Positions 34,519-43,777 of a DNA stretch of 64,000 bases are shown here, piece by piece (position 1 is the first letter of the stretch; every line of letters begins with the position of its first letter). A program made the position numbers and the translations under genes. Under the pieces are notes generated by a model. That model was given only the letters and a program-made list of their open reading frames with translations. It did not search any database and was not told the origin of the DNA. This DNA is from RGIG3002 sp964449325 (GTDB taxonomy: Bacteria; Bacillota; Clostridia; Lachnospirales; Lachnospiraceae). Location: contig CAYUYJ010000012.1 in NCBI GenBank assembly GCA_964449325.1, forward strand, positions 32,391-96,390, in the 5' to 3' direction.

Positions 34519-35499
34519 ATGCAACGAATTAACGAAGATATTAGAAACAACAGCTTCAGTCAGGTTTATCTGCTGTTCGGAGAAGAAGCCTATCTGCGAA
34601 AGCAATATAAGGATAAGCTGAAAAAAGCACTTTCTGCCGATGGGGATACGATGAATTGTCATTATTATGAAGGCAAAGATATTTCCGTAGGTGAGATTAT
34701 TGATCTGGCGGAAACCATGCCTTTTTTGGCAGAGCGGCGTGTTATCATTATGGAAAATACGGGACTTTTTAAGCATGGCGGGGAAGCCTTGGCGGAATAT
34801 CTGGCATCCCCTTCGCCTACCGCATTTTTTGTTTTCGCAGAAACGGAAATTGATAAGCGAAGCAAGCTTTTTAAAGCGGTTCAGAACAAAGGTGTGGCAG
34901 TGGAATTTGCGGTGCAGGACGAAAATACATTAAAGCGCTGGATACTTGGCATGATAAAGCGGGAAAATAAAAATATTTCCGAGAATGCTCTGCAGACGTT
35001 TTTGAATAAAACCGGAACCGATATGGAAAATATTTACAAGGAACTGGAAAAGCTGTTCTGTTATTGTCTGGACAAGGATGCCATCACGGAGGCGGACATT
35101 GAGGAAATCTGTACACAGAGAATCAGTAACCAGATTTTTGATATGGTGAACGCAGTGGCAGACAAGCAGCAGAAAAAGGCATTGTCGCTTTATTATGATT
35201 TACTGGCACTTCGGGAGGCTCCCATGCGGATTTTATTTCTGGTGGGCAGACAGTTTAACATTTTGCTGATGGTGAAGGAACTGAAAAAGAAGGGATATGA
35301 TAATAAAACGATTGCTTCAAAAGCAGGTATCCCACCCTTTACTGTAGGAAAATATGCGGCACAGGCATCTAAGTTTAAGAGTGCTGATTTGCGTCAGGCT
35401 ATCGGAGAATGCGTGGAGGCGGACGAGGCGGTAAAGACCGGACGGATGAATGATAAAATGAGTGTGGAGCTTTTGCTTGTAAAATACAGCACAATGTAG
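34519..35499 (+). CDS. holA: DNA polymerase III subunit delta
   Basis: This 326-residue protein is the clamp-loader delta subunit, which opens the beta clamp. It starts with VYLLFGEEAYLRKQYKDKL, and shows the family blocks VIIMENTGLF, FAETEIDKRSKLFKAV and the C-terminal MRILFLVGRQFNILLMV. Length is typical. A weak GGGAAAGG lies before the ATG. It follows chorismate mutase by 74 nt. Confidence 0.93.
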   Translation: MQRINEDIRNNSFSQVYLLFGEEAYLRKQYKDKLKKALSADGDTMNCHYYEGKDISVGEIIDLAETMPFLAERRVIIMENTGLFKHGGEALAEYLASPSPTAFFVFAETEIDKRSKLFKAVQNKGVAVEFAVQDENTLKRWILGMIKRENKNISENALQTFLNKTGTDMENIYKELEKLFCYCLDKDAITEADIEEICTQRISNQIFDMVNAVADKQQKKALSLYYDLLALREAPMRILFLVGRQFNILLMVKELKKKGYDNKTIASKAGIPPFTVGKYAAQASKFKSADLRQAIGECVEADEAVKTGRMNDKMSVELLLVKYSTM

Positions 35500-35560
35500 T
35501 AATTTTAAGAAAAGAATTTAATTTTATGGAATGTGCATTTGGCACAGGAATGGAGGAAAT

Positions 35561-36007
35561 ATGAGCAAAATTGAGGAAGTTCGTGCGCAGATGGTAGCAG
35601 CTATGAAAAGCGGGGATAAAGAGCGGAAGGAAACCTTATCCATGCTGCTCGCTGCATTGAAAAACAAAGCCATTGATAAAAGGGAAGATTTGACCGAAGC
35701 GGAAGAATTTGAGGTTGTAAAAAAGGAAATGAAGCAGACAAAAGAGACCATGGAGCTTGCACCGAAGGAGCGAACCGACATTATTAAGCAGTGTGAGAAG
35801 CGTCTTGCTGTTTTGCAGGAATTCGCACCGGAAGAAATGAGCGAGGAGGCTATCCGTGAGGTTGTAAAAAGTGTATTGGCTTCTCTTGGGATTACAGAAC
35901 CTTCTGCGAAGGAAAAAGGAAAGGTTATGAAAGAACTGATGCCGCAGGTGAAGGGAAAAGCGGATGGGGCTTTAGTCAATAAAATTGTGGGAGAGATGCT
36001 TGCATAA
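35561..36007 (+). CDS. yqeY: GatB/YqeY domain protein
   Basis: This 148-residue protein is a full YqeY family member: IEEVRAQMVAAMKSGDKER, LSMLLAALKNKAIDKRE, then a C-terminal helical domain (FAPEEMSEEAIREVV, GKVMKELMPQVKGKADG). The domain is shared with the tail of the GatB amidotransferase subunit and binds tRNA-like ligands; the stand-alone form has no settled role. Start 35561 follows TGGAGGAAAT; a longer frame is unsupported. Confidence 0.92.
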   Translation: MSKIEEVRAQMVAAMKSGDKERKETLSMLLAALKNKAIDKREDLTEAEEFEVVKKEMKQTKETMELAPKERTDIIKQCEKRLAVLQEFAPEEMSEEAIREVVKSVLASLGITEPSAKEKGKVMKELMPQVKGKADGALVNKIVGEMLA

Positions 36008-36146
36008 AGGAGCAGGGAAGTAGGGAAATAAAATATTCCCTTGCAGGAACACTATTATTGTGTTACATTTTTAGCGAGCGGTATTCTTAGGGAAGCTGCA
36101 TCGGATGATAATGTGCATTCGCTTTGGAAGAGAGGTGTTTGCATAG

Positions 36147-37046
36147 ATGAAAGTTGGAATTATCGGTGCCGGACGAGTAGGCTGTTCGATGGGAAAATAC
36201 CTGACGGACAAGGGAAAAACGGTAACCGGCTATTACAGTAAGAATGAGGAAAGTGCTGCTAAGGCAGCTGAATTTACCGGCACAGACTGCTTCCGGACTA
36301 TGGAAGAGCTGGTAGCTTTGAGTGACACCCTGTTTATTACCACACCGGATGAACAAATCGGTGTGGTTTGGGGTCATATGAAAGCAATGTCTGTTGATGA
36401 GCGTGTGATATGTCATTTTAGCGGCTCATTATCGTCTGATGTATTCATAGGAATAGAAGAAAAGAATGCTTTTGGCATTTCTATTCATCCACTGCTCGCG
36501 TTTCGCGACAAAGTTTCAGCTTATAAACAATTGAAGCACTGCTTTTTTACACTGGAAGGAAACCCTTATGCTGTGAAGCAGATAGAAGGGCTGTTAACAG
36601 AGCTTGGAAATCCGTATTGCAAGATCAAAGCGGAGGATAAGGCAAAATACCATTGCGCGGCAAGTATACTAAGCAATGATGTGCTGGCACTTCTGGATTT
36701 GGGGTTTGGACTTTTAGAGCAGTGTGGGTTTACAAAGGAGGAAGCAAGAACCTCCGCGGCGGCTTTGGTTCGCGGAAACATAGAGAACATACTGGAAAAC
36801 GGCACGCTTGCCAGTATGACGGGGCCCATTCTTAGAGGAGATGTTTCTACGGTAGAAAAGCATTTACAGGTACTTTGCGGGGATACAAAGGAAATTTACC
36901 GACTGCTTGGTAAACATTTGGCGGAACTGGCAGAAAAAAAACAGCCGGAGAATGACTACCGTAAGATGCGGTCACTTTTACAGCAGGGGACAGAAGCTGA
37001 TAAAAAGCAAGGAAAAAATGTGGAGAAAGGAAATGTAAAAGGATGA
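36147..37046 (+). CDS. Rossmann/DUF2520 protein, candidate ketopantoate reductase (PanG-like)
   Basis: This 299-residue protein has an N-terminal NAD(P) fold (VGIIGAGRVGCSMGKYL, residues 3-19) and a C-terminal DUF2520 helical domain (KYHCAASILSNDVLALL, MTGPILRGDVSTVE). It overlaps panB by 4 nt. The cluster has panB, panC and panD but no panE, so this gene probably supplies ketopantoate reductase. A distinct reductase named PanG was described in Francisella and linked to Firmicutes; I recall it as similar in type but cannot confirm family identity here. Confidence 0.78.
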   Translation: MKVGIIGAGRVGCSMGKYLTDKGKTVTGYYSKNEESAAKAAEFTGTDCFRTMEELVALSDTLFITTPDEQIGVVWGHMKAMSVDERVICHFSGSLSSDVFIGIEEKNAFGISIHPLLAFRDKVSAYKQLKHCFFTLEGNPYAVKQIEGLLTELGNPYCKIKAEDKAKYHCAASILSNDVLALLDLGFGLLEQCGFTKEEARTSAAALVRGNIENILENGTLASMTGPILRGDVSTVEKHLQVLCGDTKEIYRLLGKHLAELAEKKQPENDYRKMRSLLQQGTEADKKQGKNVEKGNVKG

Positions 37047-37870
37047 AAAATACAGTAGTAACATTTAAGCAGGCTAAAGAAAAGGGCGAAAAGCTGACGA
37101 TGCTGACTGCCTATGATTACTCTACCGCAAAGCTGATTGACGGTGCGGGAATAAACTCCATTTTAGTAGGAGATTCATTAGGTATGGTTTGTCTTGGCTA
37201 TGAAGATACCTTATCCGTAACTATGGAAGATATGATTCATCACACAAGAGCCGTGGCAAAGGGTGTAAAAGAGGCACTTGTCATAGCAGACATGCCGTTT
37301 ATGTCTTATCAGACAAGTGTTTATGATGCGGTTGTCAATGCAGGGCGGCTGATGAAGGAAGGACGTGCCCATGCCGTGAAGCTGGAGGGTGGAACAGAAG
37401 TGTGCCCCCAGATAGAAGCGATTGTGAAAGCGTCCATCCCGGTCTGCGCCCATATCGGTCTGACCCCTCAGTCCATTAATGCATTCGGCGGCTTTAAGGT
37501 ACAGGGAAAGGGAGAAGAAGCAGCGAAGAAGCTGTTGGAAGAAGCAAAAGCGGTAGAAGCGGCAGGTGCCTTTGCCGTAGTATTGGAATGTGTACCGGAG
37601 GCACTGGCAACCTTAATTTCCGGAAAAATTTCCATTCCGACTATCGGAATCGGAGCCGGTGCGGGCTGTGACGGACAGGTGCTTGTATATCAGGATATGC
37701 TTGGGATGTATGCGGATTTTGCACCGAAATTTGTAAAGGTATTTGCGAATGTGGGCGAAGAGATGAAAAAGGGCTTTGCTGCTTATAAGAAGGAAGTAGA
37801 GGAAGGAACTTTTCCGGCCAAAGAGCACACCTTTAAAATGGACGAGACAATGTTAGAGAAGCTTTATTAA
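37043..37870 (+). CDS. panB: 3-methyl-2-oxobutanoate hydroxymethyltransferase
   Basis: This 275-residue TIM-barrel enzyme makes ketopantoate from 2-oxoisovalerate and methylene-THF. It shows MLTAYDYSTAKLIDGAGI, VGDSLGMVCLGYEDT, HHTRAVAKG, ADMPFMSYQTS and VKLEGGTEV, which hold the Mg and substrate residues, and IGIGAGAGCDGQVLVYQD. Length is normal. The ATG overlaps the DUF2520 stop (ATGA), so translation is coupled. Confidence 0.97.
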   Translation: MKNTVVTFKQAKEKGEKLTMLTAYDYSTAKLIDGAGINSILVGDSLGMVCLGYEDTLSVTMEDMIHHTRAVAKGVKEALVIADMPFMSYQTSVYDAVVNAGRLMKEGRAHAVKLEGGTEVCPQIEAIVKASIPVCAHIGLTPQSINAFGGFKVQGKGEEAAKKLLEEAKAVEAAGAFAVVLECVPEALATLISGKISIPTIGIGAGAGCDGQVLVYQDMLGMYADFAPKFVKVFANVGEEMKKGFAAYKKEVEEGTFPAKEHTFKMDETMLEKLY

Positions 37871-37930
37871 TTTGAAGGATTAATGCAATATCACAAGCAA
37901 AGCTTGTAATATACATGAAAAGGAGAAAAT

Positions 37931-38791
37931 ATGAAAATTTCAGGAAATATCAAAGAAACAAGAGAACAGGTAAAAGCATGGAAAAAACAGGGCTTAAGCG
38001 TAGGCTTCGTACCCACCATGGGCTATCTTCATGAAGGGCACAAAAGCTTAATGGAAGCAGCAAAGAGGGATAACGACAAAGTGGTAGTCAGCATTTTTGT
38101 AAATCCTATCCAGTTCGGGCCAAACGAAGACTTCGCCAGCTATCCGAGAGACTTGGAAAAGGATGCGGCTCTTTGCGAAGATGTGGGGGCAGACTGGATT
38201 TTCCATCCTGAAGCAGAAGAAATGTATGATGCGGATTTTAGTACATATGTGGATATGGATGGTCTGACCACGGAGCTATGTGGAAAAAGCCGTCCGATTC
38301 ATTTCCGCGGTGTGCAGACTGTAGTCAGTAAGCTGTTTCACATTATTCCGGCAGACAAAGCCTATTTTGGACAAAAAGATGCCCAGCAGCTTGCCGTGAT
38401 TAAGAAAATGGTACGGGATTTAAGTATGGATATTGAGATTATCGGCTGCCCGATTATCCGTGAGGCAGACGGTCTTGCCAAAAGCTCCCGGAATACCTAT
38501 TTAAACGCAGAAGAAAGACAGGCAGCACTTGTTTTAAGCAGAAGCCTTGCAGAAGGGAAAAAACTGGCAGAAGCAGGGGAAAAGCAGGCTTCCAAAATCA
38601 AGCAGGCAGTTCTTGATGTGCTTGCAGGGGAAAAGCTGGCAAAGGTCGACTATGTGGAAATCGTAGATTTCGCAGATATTACACCGATTGAAAATATAGA
38701 AAATGCGAAGCAGGGGGAAATTCTCTGCGCGATTGCCGTTTACATCGGAAAGACAAGACTGATTGACAACTTTATTGTGAAAGGAAAATAA
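37931..38791 (+). CDS. panC: pantothenate synthetase
   Basis: This 286-residue enzyme joins pantoate and beta-alanine with ATP. Motifs include the class I HIGH-like PTMGYLHEGHKSLM, FVNPIQFGPNEDF, FGQKDAQQLAVIKKMVRDL and the KMSKS-like READGLAKSSRN. AAAAGGAG precedes the ATG. A small hairpin (ACAAGC-AAA-GCTTGT, around 37893) lies in the 60-nt gap after panB. Confidence 0.97.
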   Translation: MKISGNIKETREQVKAWKKQGLSVGFVPTMGYLHEGHKSLMEAAKRDNDKVVVSIFVNPIQFGPNEDFASYPRDLEKDAALCEDVGADWIFHPEAEEMYDADFSTYVDMDGLTTELCGKSRPIHFRGVQTVVSKLFHIIPADKAYFGQKDAQQLAVIKKMVRDLSMDIEIIGCPIIREADGLAKSSRNTYLNAEERQAALVLSRSLAEGKKLAEAGEKQASKIKQAVLDVLAGEKLAKVDYVEIVDFADITPIENIENAKQGEILCAIAVYIGKTRLIDNFIVKGK

Positions 38792-38793
38792 CG

Positions 38794-39177
38794 ATGAATA
38801 TCAAAATGTTAAAGGGAAAAATCCACCGTGCCGTTGTAACGCAGGCAGAATTAAATTATGTGGGGAGTATTACTGTGGATACAGAGCTTTTAGAGGCAGC
38901 AGGCATTCTGGAATACGAAATGGTACAGGTGGTGGATGTGGAAAACGGCAACCGTTTTGAAACCTATACCATTGCAGGTGAGGCCGGAAGTGGTATGATT
39001 TGCTTAAACGGCGCAGCTGCAAGGCAGGTGCAGATAGGAGACCATGTGATTCTTATGGCATATGCGGATATGACACCGGAGGAAGCGAAAGGACATAAGC
39101 CCTTTGTGGTGTTTACCGATGAGAAAAACCGGATAGCACGGGTATCCCGTTATGAAAAGCACGGGGAACTGTGCTGA
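38794..39177 (+). CDS. panD: aspartate 1-decarboxylase proenzyme
   Basis: This 127-residue proenzyme makes beta-alanine from aspartate. It self-cleaves at G24-S25 (NYVGSITVD) to form a pyruvoyl group. K9 in KGKIHRAVV and the N-terminal fold are as expected. It starts 2 nt after panC. Together with panB and panC it completes the beta-alanine and pantoate branches. Confidence 0.97.
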   Translation: MNIKMLKGKIHRAVVTQAELNYVGSITVDTELLEAAGILEYEMVQVVDVENGNRFETYTIAGEAGSGMICLNGAAARQVQIGDHVILMAYADMTPEEAKGHKPFVVFTDEKNRIARVSRYEKHGELC

Positions 39178-39203
39178 TTTGGAAAATGTCAACATAATTT
39201 TAC

Positions 39204-39232
39204 GTGACGAAAAATCTCTTCCATGCTATAAT
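39204..39232 (+). promoter_or_regulatory. promoter of the ABC/GGDEF locus
   Basis: TATAAT (39227-39232) with an extended TGC before it is paired with a weak -35 (GTGACG, 17-bp spacer). The leader is about 130 nt long. Confidence 0.6.
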
Positions 39233-39370
39233 ACACCCGATGACTTGAAAGGAACTTTGTTCTTCCTGACAGGAAATCACCATGCAAAACAGAAATCCCG
39301 CAGGCAAATCCGCTTATGGGTATCTGATTTCAAAGAGTAAACTGAGAAAGAAGAAAAGGAGAAACAAATT

Positions 39371-40354
39371 ATGAAAAGAAAAGCATTGGCACTTTTCACA
39401 GCTGTTTCCATGATGACGCTTGCTTTGATTGGTTGCGGCAGCAAGGAGACGGCAGTAGCCACAGACATCCGCATCGGTTCTTTAAAAGGGCCTACCTCCA
39501 TGGGACTTGTAAAGCTGATGAAGGATAGTGAAGAAGGAAACACGGTAAACAATTATACCTTTACGATGGAAACGGCAGCGGATGCCCTGCTTCCGAAAAT
39601 GATTCAGGGAGAACTGGATATTGCGCTTGTTCCGGCAAATGTGGCAAGTGTGCTTTACAATAAGACAGAGGGTGGCATTACTGTTCTTGACATCAATACC
39701 CTTGGTGTACTGTACATGGTATCTGCGGATGATTCTCTTACAGGCATGACGGATTTAAAGGGAAAAACCGTGTATCTTACGGGAAAGGGCACCACTCCGG
39801 ATTATGTGTTACATTATTTACTGGAGCAGAACGGGCTAAGCGAAAGTGATGTAACTTTAGAATATAAATCAGAAGCTACGGAGGTGGCAGCGGTTCTTGC
39901 GAATGAACCGGAAAGCATCGGGTTGCTTCCGCAGCCTTTCGTAACCGCAGCCTGTGCACAGAACGAGAATCTGAAAGTCGTTTTTGATATGACGAAGGAA
40001 TGGGATGCGTTGCAGGGGGAAAGCGGCAGTCGTCTTGTTACCGGCGTAACAGTGGTGCGCACGGCATTTTTACAGGAGAATCAGGCAGCCGTAGAGAAGT
40101 TTATGGAAGAACATGAGGCAAGTGCGGAATTTGCAAACACGAACGTGGAAGAAACCGCAGAACTTGTTGCCGCACAGGGAATTATTGAAAAAGCTCCGGT
40201 TGCACGGAAAGCAATTCCAAACTGCAACATTACTTATATTGACGGAGAAGAAATGAAGGCCGCACTTTCCGGTTATCTTACCGTATTAATGGAACAGAAT
40301 CCGGAAAGCGTGGGAGGAGCGCTTCCGTCAGACAGTTTTTATTTCAGTAAATAG
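39371..40354 (+). CDS. NMT1/SsuA-like substrate-binding lipoprotein
   Basis: This 327-residue lipoprotein (LALIGCGSK, Cys ~22) has the fold of nitrate/sulfonate/thiamine-precursor binding proteins: IRIGSLKGPTSMGLVKLM, GELDIALVPANVASVLY, LKGKTVYLTGKGTTPDYVL and a C-terminal half with IGLLPQPFVTAA. Ligands in this family include sulfonates, nitrate, bicarbonate and pyrimidine precursors; the one here is unknown. AAAGGAG precedes the ATG. Its cognate permease-ATPase is two genes downstream. Confidence 0.88.
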   Translation: MKRKALALFTAVSMMTLALIGCGSKETAVATDIRIGSLKGPTSMGLVKLMKDSEEGNTVNNYTFTMETAADALLPKMIQGELDIALVPANVASVLYNKTEGGITVLDINTLGVLYMVSADDSLTGMTDLKGKTVYLTGKGTTPDYVLHYLLEQNGLSESDVTLEYKSEATEVAAVLANEPESIGLLPQPFVTAACAQNENLKVVFDMTKEWDALQGESGSRLVTGVTVVRTAFLQENQAAVEKFMEEHEASAEFANTNVEETAELVAAQGIIEKAPVARKAIPNCNITYIDGEEMKAALSGYLTVLMEQNPESVGGALPSDSFYFSK

Positions 40355-40431
40355 AGCGAAAATTCAGCTCCGCCGGGGAAAGGGCGAAATTACTGGGGAG
40401 TTACGACGCCCGAACGGAAAGGTATGAGTTT

Positions 40432-43400
40432 ATGGTTTCTTATTACGAAAATTCCATAGCACCGGCTGTGGAACGATTGGTGGGCAGAAAACAGGAAAGC
40501 TGTTTTACGATAGTAAAACACTATAACACATTTGAGATTACGGCACAGGATGCGGAAAAAATAAAACAGGAGCATCCTGATTTGTATGTCTGTTACAGAC
40601 AATTTAACGGTTCTAAAATGATAGGTGCTTTTGAACCGTTTATTTCGGTTATTAAAGACATTTATGCAAGCTATGAAGCGGATAAGACTCCACAGGAATT
40701 CATTGGGCAGTTCGAGGTTTATGAGCCGCAGAGGTCTGTGTTTGAGTCTATGCTGACGCAGCTTATGTATAAAAGAACGGAAGAAATTCTTTTGGATGAA
40801 GTGGAATATGAGAAGGAACAAATGCTAAAGTCTTTGACGTCTATTCTGATTACGATTGCCAGAAAGCATCCGATTCTTTTTGTATTGAATAATCTGAATA
40901 TGGCAGCAAAATCTACCGTGATGCTGCTGATGAAATTTTTTGAGGCTGAGACGGAAAACATTTTTATTTATGGTGCATTTAACGAATTGTATTCGCAGCT
41001 TCCCCATATGACTGTTGTGTGGGAACAGTTTGTGGAAAAATTAGAGGATTATAATTGTATCGTGGATGGCGGTGCTGCCGACGAGTTTTCCGTAGAGGAG
41101 GAGAGCAGCTACTTCCATTTTGAAAGTGACGACATTATAGAATATCTGGTGGAACTGCGTAATATGTATAGTTTGCTTGATTTTGAGCAGGCTCAGTATT
41201 ATCTGGCAATTATTTACCGGAAAATTGAGGTGGAAAAGCTGTCTATCCGGGAAGACAGTGTATTTGATTTCTTCATGATTTATGCAATGATATCTGTATA
41301 TCTGGATGTGCCGAATGCACTGCTTTTGTGTGACAAGCTGCAGCGTTTGCAAAGCCAAAAGGAGTCCGTGGAGAAACAATTTCAATATTTCTATATTCTG
41401 GGACAGGCACAAATGTACAACGGAAATTTAAATGTGGCAAAAGAATGTGCAGATACCTGTTTAGAGCTTTCTAAGAAAAACTTAAGTGATTACAGTAAAT
41501 TTAAGGCATCCCTTTTAGAAGTTATGGTGCGGATGAGCGGATGGCATAACATCTTTTTCTGTAAGACGAATATATCCATTGACAAGGATTTCCTGGAAAA
41601 AGCCCGGAAATACGGTTATGAAAACCATCTTGCTTATACATATATTTTTGCTTACGATAATGATGTGAAGCTACTGGCGGAAGGAAAAGAAATCGGGGAA
41701 AATCTGCTTTATTTCAAGAAGGGAATTGAACTGGCGGGAAAGCTTGGCAATGAATATCTGCTTCTTACCGCATATCGTAAAAATATTATGCTTTCTTCCT
41801 CCCATGGATTATTTCATGTGACAAATTTTTACTACTATAAATCCATGGAAATTGTGGGAGATTCCGATCCGGTGAAGCTGGCAGATATTTACAACGGCTT
41901 AGGTTACAGCAGCTGTGCAACGGAAAATTACGAGAAAGCAAACGAATACTACAATAAGGCAATTGTTATTTTTTATCAGCTTGGCATGATGAACTACGTG
42001 GGTGAGACGCTTTACAATATGGCGATTAACTGTATGCTTGCAGGTGTAAATGATGCAGCTTATAATTATCTTTTAACTTGTATCCGTATTATCAATATGC
42101 TGCATCTGAACGACTTAAGAGTCTGCAATATTTCCAAAATATTCGGACTTCTGGCATTGTGCAGTTTCCGTCTCGGGTTAAACTATAATACCAGAATTTA
42201 TCTGGACAATACACTACAGTTTTTAGGTCATACGTTAAATCGTACGGCACAGGAGGAAATTCAAAAAAGAAGTCTGGATTTGTCCTATACGGCATGTGAT
42301 GATGATATTTTTCTTTATTACTATGTCCGTGCACTGGTAGAAATGGATAAAGACAGGCTGCAGAAGGCTTTGGACTTTATGGAAACAGCACGAATTTATG
42401 TGGAACGCTCTATCGGAAACCAGTTTTTCAGTAAGGTGCAGTATGAAATTTCCATGGCAGAGCTTCTGAAAAAAATGGGCAGGGAAGAGGATGCCAAAAA
42501 AGAACTGGAAATCGGTCTTGCCTATGCGGAAAAATGTAACGTTGCCGAAAAAAAAGAAATGCTTCTTGCGGCCGGAGAAGGCAGACAGTATGTGCAGGAA
42601 CATGAGGCAGTGGGAACACTTTCCGGGGTCACTCTTCTGGAAATCCAGTCGGCAACAAAACAGGCGGGAATCGTAAAAAATTACGAAACGCTGAAAAAGA
42701 GAATGGAATTTATCTCGGTATGGCAGAAAATCATTGATATTTCCGGCAAAGATTTTGCGGGGTTGGTTAAAAATGCATTGAATACGTTTATGGTGAATTT
42801 CAATATCGACGTTATGAGTTACATACGATATCAGGACGGAGAGGCTAAAGTAGTATTTGACACGAAGGAGATGCCGTTGACGAAGCAGGAAGTAGATGTG
42901 ATAACGGAGTATTTTTCTTCCCATCGTTCCGGTTTTGTTACTTCCAAAATGCGTCAGAACTACATGGAATACAACCGGATTATTTCCGTATTCGGAACGG
43001 CGCAGGTATGTTCCATTGTTTGCCTTCCGTACTATATCAATGAGGAACTGGACAGCATTTTCATTATGTATATTTTAATGAAAGATAACTGGAATGCTCC
43101 AAGAACCAAGTTCATGCTGGATGAAAGTGATATGGAATTTTTTAATCTGGTGCTTTTACAGTTGAAAAATTCCATTGAAAAGCTGGAAAACGAAGAGCAG
43201 ATTCGGAAAATCAACAGCCAGCTGGAAAAATCGGCAATTACCGATTATCTGACCGGTCTTTATAACAGAGACGGTTTCTATCAGAGAATCCGACAGTGGA
43301 TGGAAGAAAAGGTGACACAGGATATTACCTTTTTGTATATTGATTTGGATAATTTCAAATTCTATAACGATACCTTCGGACATGCGGCAGGAGACCGTAT

Positions 43401-43761
43401 TTTGAAGGAGATAGCCCGGATTCTGCGCGAGAAAACAGAGCAGTGCGGTTTTCCGGCAAGGTTTGGCGGTGATGAGTTTTTAATTACCCTTCCTTTTGAG
43501 GACAAAGAACATGCTATGACACTGGGAAGAACGGTGTTGGAAACCATTAAGTCAAAGAAAGGATTTGCGGATATTATCCGTTCCATGACCGAAAAAGAAG
43601 TGGAAATTCCACAAGAAAAGGAATTGTCCTGTTCCATCGGTATTGCCGCGGTAAAAGGTATTACAACAGAAGAAAAAATTGCGGAAGCAATTTCTAAGGC
43701 AGATTCGGTACTTTATATGATTAAGCATTCTACGAAGGGCGATGTAAAGTATTCCGATTAA
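40432..43761 (+). CDS. TPR-GGDEF diguanylate cyclase
   Basis: This 1109-residue cytoplasmic protein has an N-terminal region (1-220) that resembles an ATPase/STAND module with no clear P-loop, a TPR-like helical region (about 240-700), a GAF-like region (about 770-910), a short coiled coil and a C-terminal GGDEF domain (about 935-1105). The catalytic motif is intact (RFGGDEF, residues 1012-1016) with YIDLDNFKFYNDTFGHAAGD upstream (shown here as YIDLDNFKFYND). The RxxD inhibitory site is missing. So it should make cyclic-di-GMP without product feedback. It sits between the binding protein and the permease, 77 and 16 nt from each. Confidence 0.88.
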   Translation: MVSYYENSIAPAVERLVGRKQESCFTIVKHYNTFEITAQDAEKIKQEHPDLYVCYRQFNGSKMIGAFEPFISVIKDIYASYEADKTPQEFIGQFEVYEPQRSVFESMLTQLMYKRTEEILLDEVEYEKEQMLKSLTSILITIARKHPILFVLNNLNMAAKSTVMLLMKFFEAETENIFIYGAFNELYSQLPHMTVVWEQFVEKLEDYNCIVDGGAADEFSVEEESSYFHFESDDIIEYLVELRNMYSLLDFEQAQYYLAIIYRKIEVEKLSIREDSVFDFFMIYAMISVYLDVPNALLLCDKLQRLQSQKESVEKQFQYFYILGQAQMYNGNLNVAKECADTCLELSKKNLSDYSKFKASLLEVMVRMSGWHNIFFCKTNISIDKDFLEKARKYGYENHLAYTYIFAYDNDVKLLAEGKEIGENLLYFKKGIELAGKLGNEYLLLTAYRKNIMLSSSHGLFHVTNFYYYKSMEIVGDSDPVKLADIYNGLGYSSCATENYEKANEYYNKAIVIFYQLGMMNYVGETLYNMAINCMLAGVNDAAYNYLLTCIRIINMLHLNDLRVCNISKIFGLLALCSFRLGLNYNTRIYLDNTLQFLGHTLNRTAQEEIQKRSLDLSYTACDDDIFLYYYVRALVEMDKDRLQKALDFMETARIYVERSIGNQFFSKVQYEISMAELLKKMGREEDAKKELEIGLAYAEKCNVAEKKEMLLAAGEGRQYVQEHEAVGTLSGVTLLEIQSATKQAGIVKNYETLKKRMEFISVWQKIIDISGKDFAGLVKNALNTFMVNFNIDVMSYIRYQDGEAKVVFDTKEMPLTKQEVDVITEYFSSHRSGFVTSKMRQNYMEYNRIISVFGTAQVCSIVCLPYYINEELDSIFIMYILMKDNWNAPRTKFMLDESDMEFFNLVLLQLKNSIEKLENEEQIRKINSQLEKSAITDYLTGLYNRDGFYQRIRQWMEEKVTQDITFLYIDLDNFKFYNDTFGHAAGDRILKEIARILREKTEQCGFPARFGGDEFLITLPFEDKEHAMTLGRTVLETIKSKKGFADIIRSMTEKEVEIPQEKELSCSIGIAAVKGITTEEKIAEAISKADSVLYMIKHSTKGDVKYSD

Positions 43762-43777
43762 GGGAGGAAAAGGAAAC

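Noticed and set aside
37885..37910. Regulatory element between panB and panC
   Set aside because: The 6-bp hairpin is small and has no further structure.
39152..39340. 62-codon frame overlapping the end of panD
   Set aside because: It overlaps panD in another frame and crosses the promoter at 39204-39232; no family resemblance.
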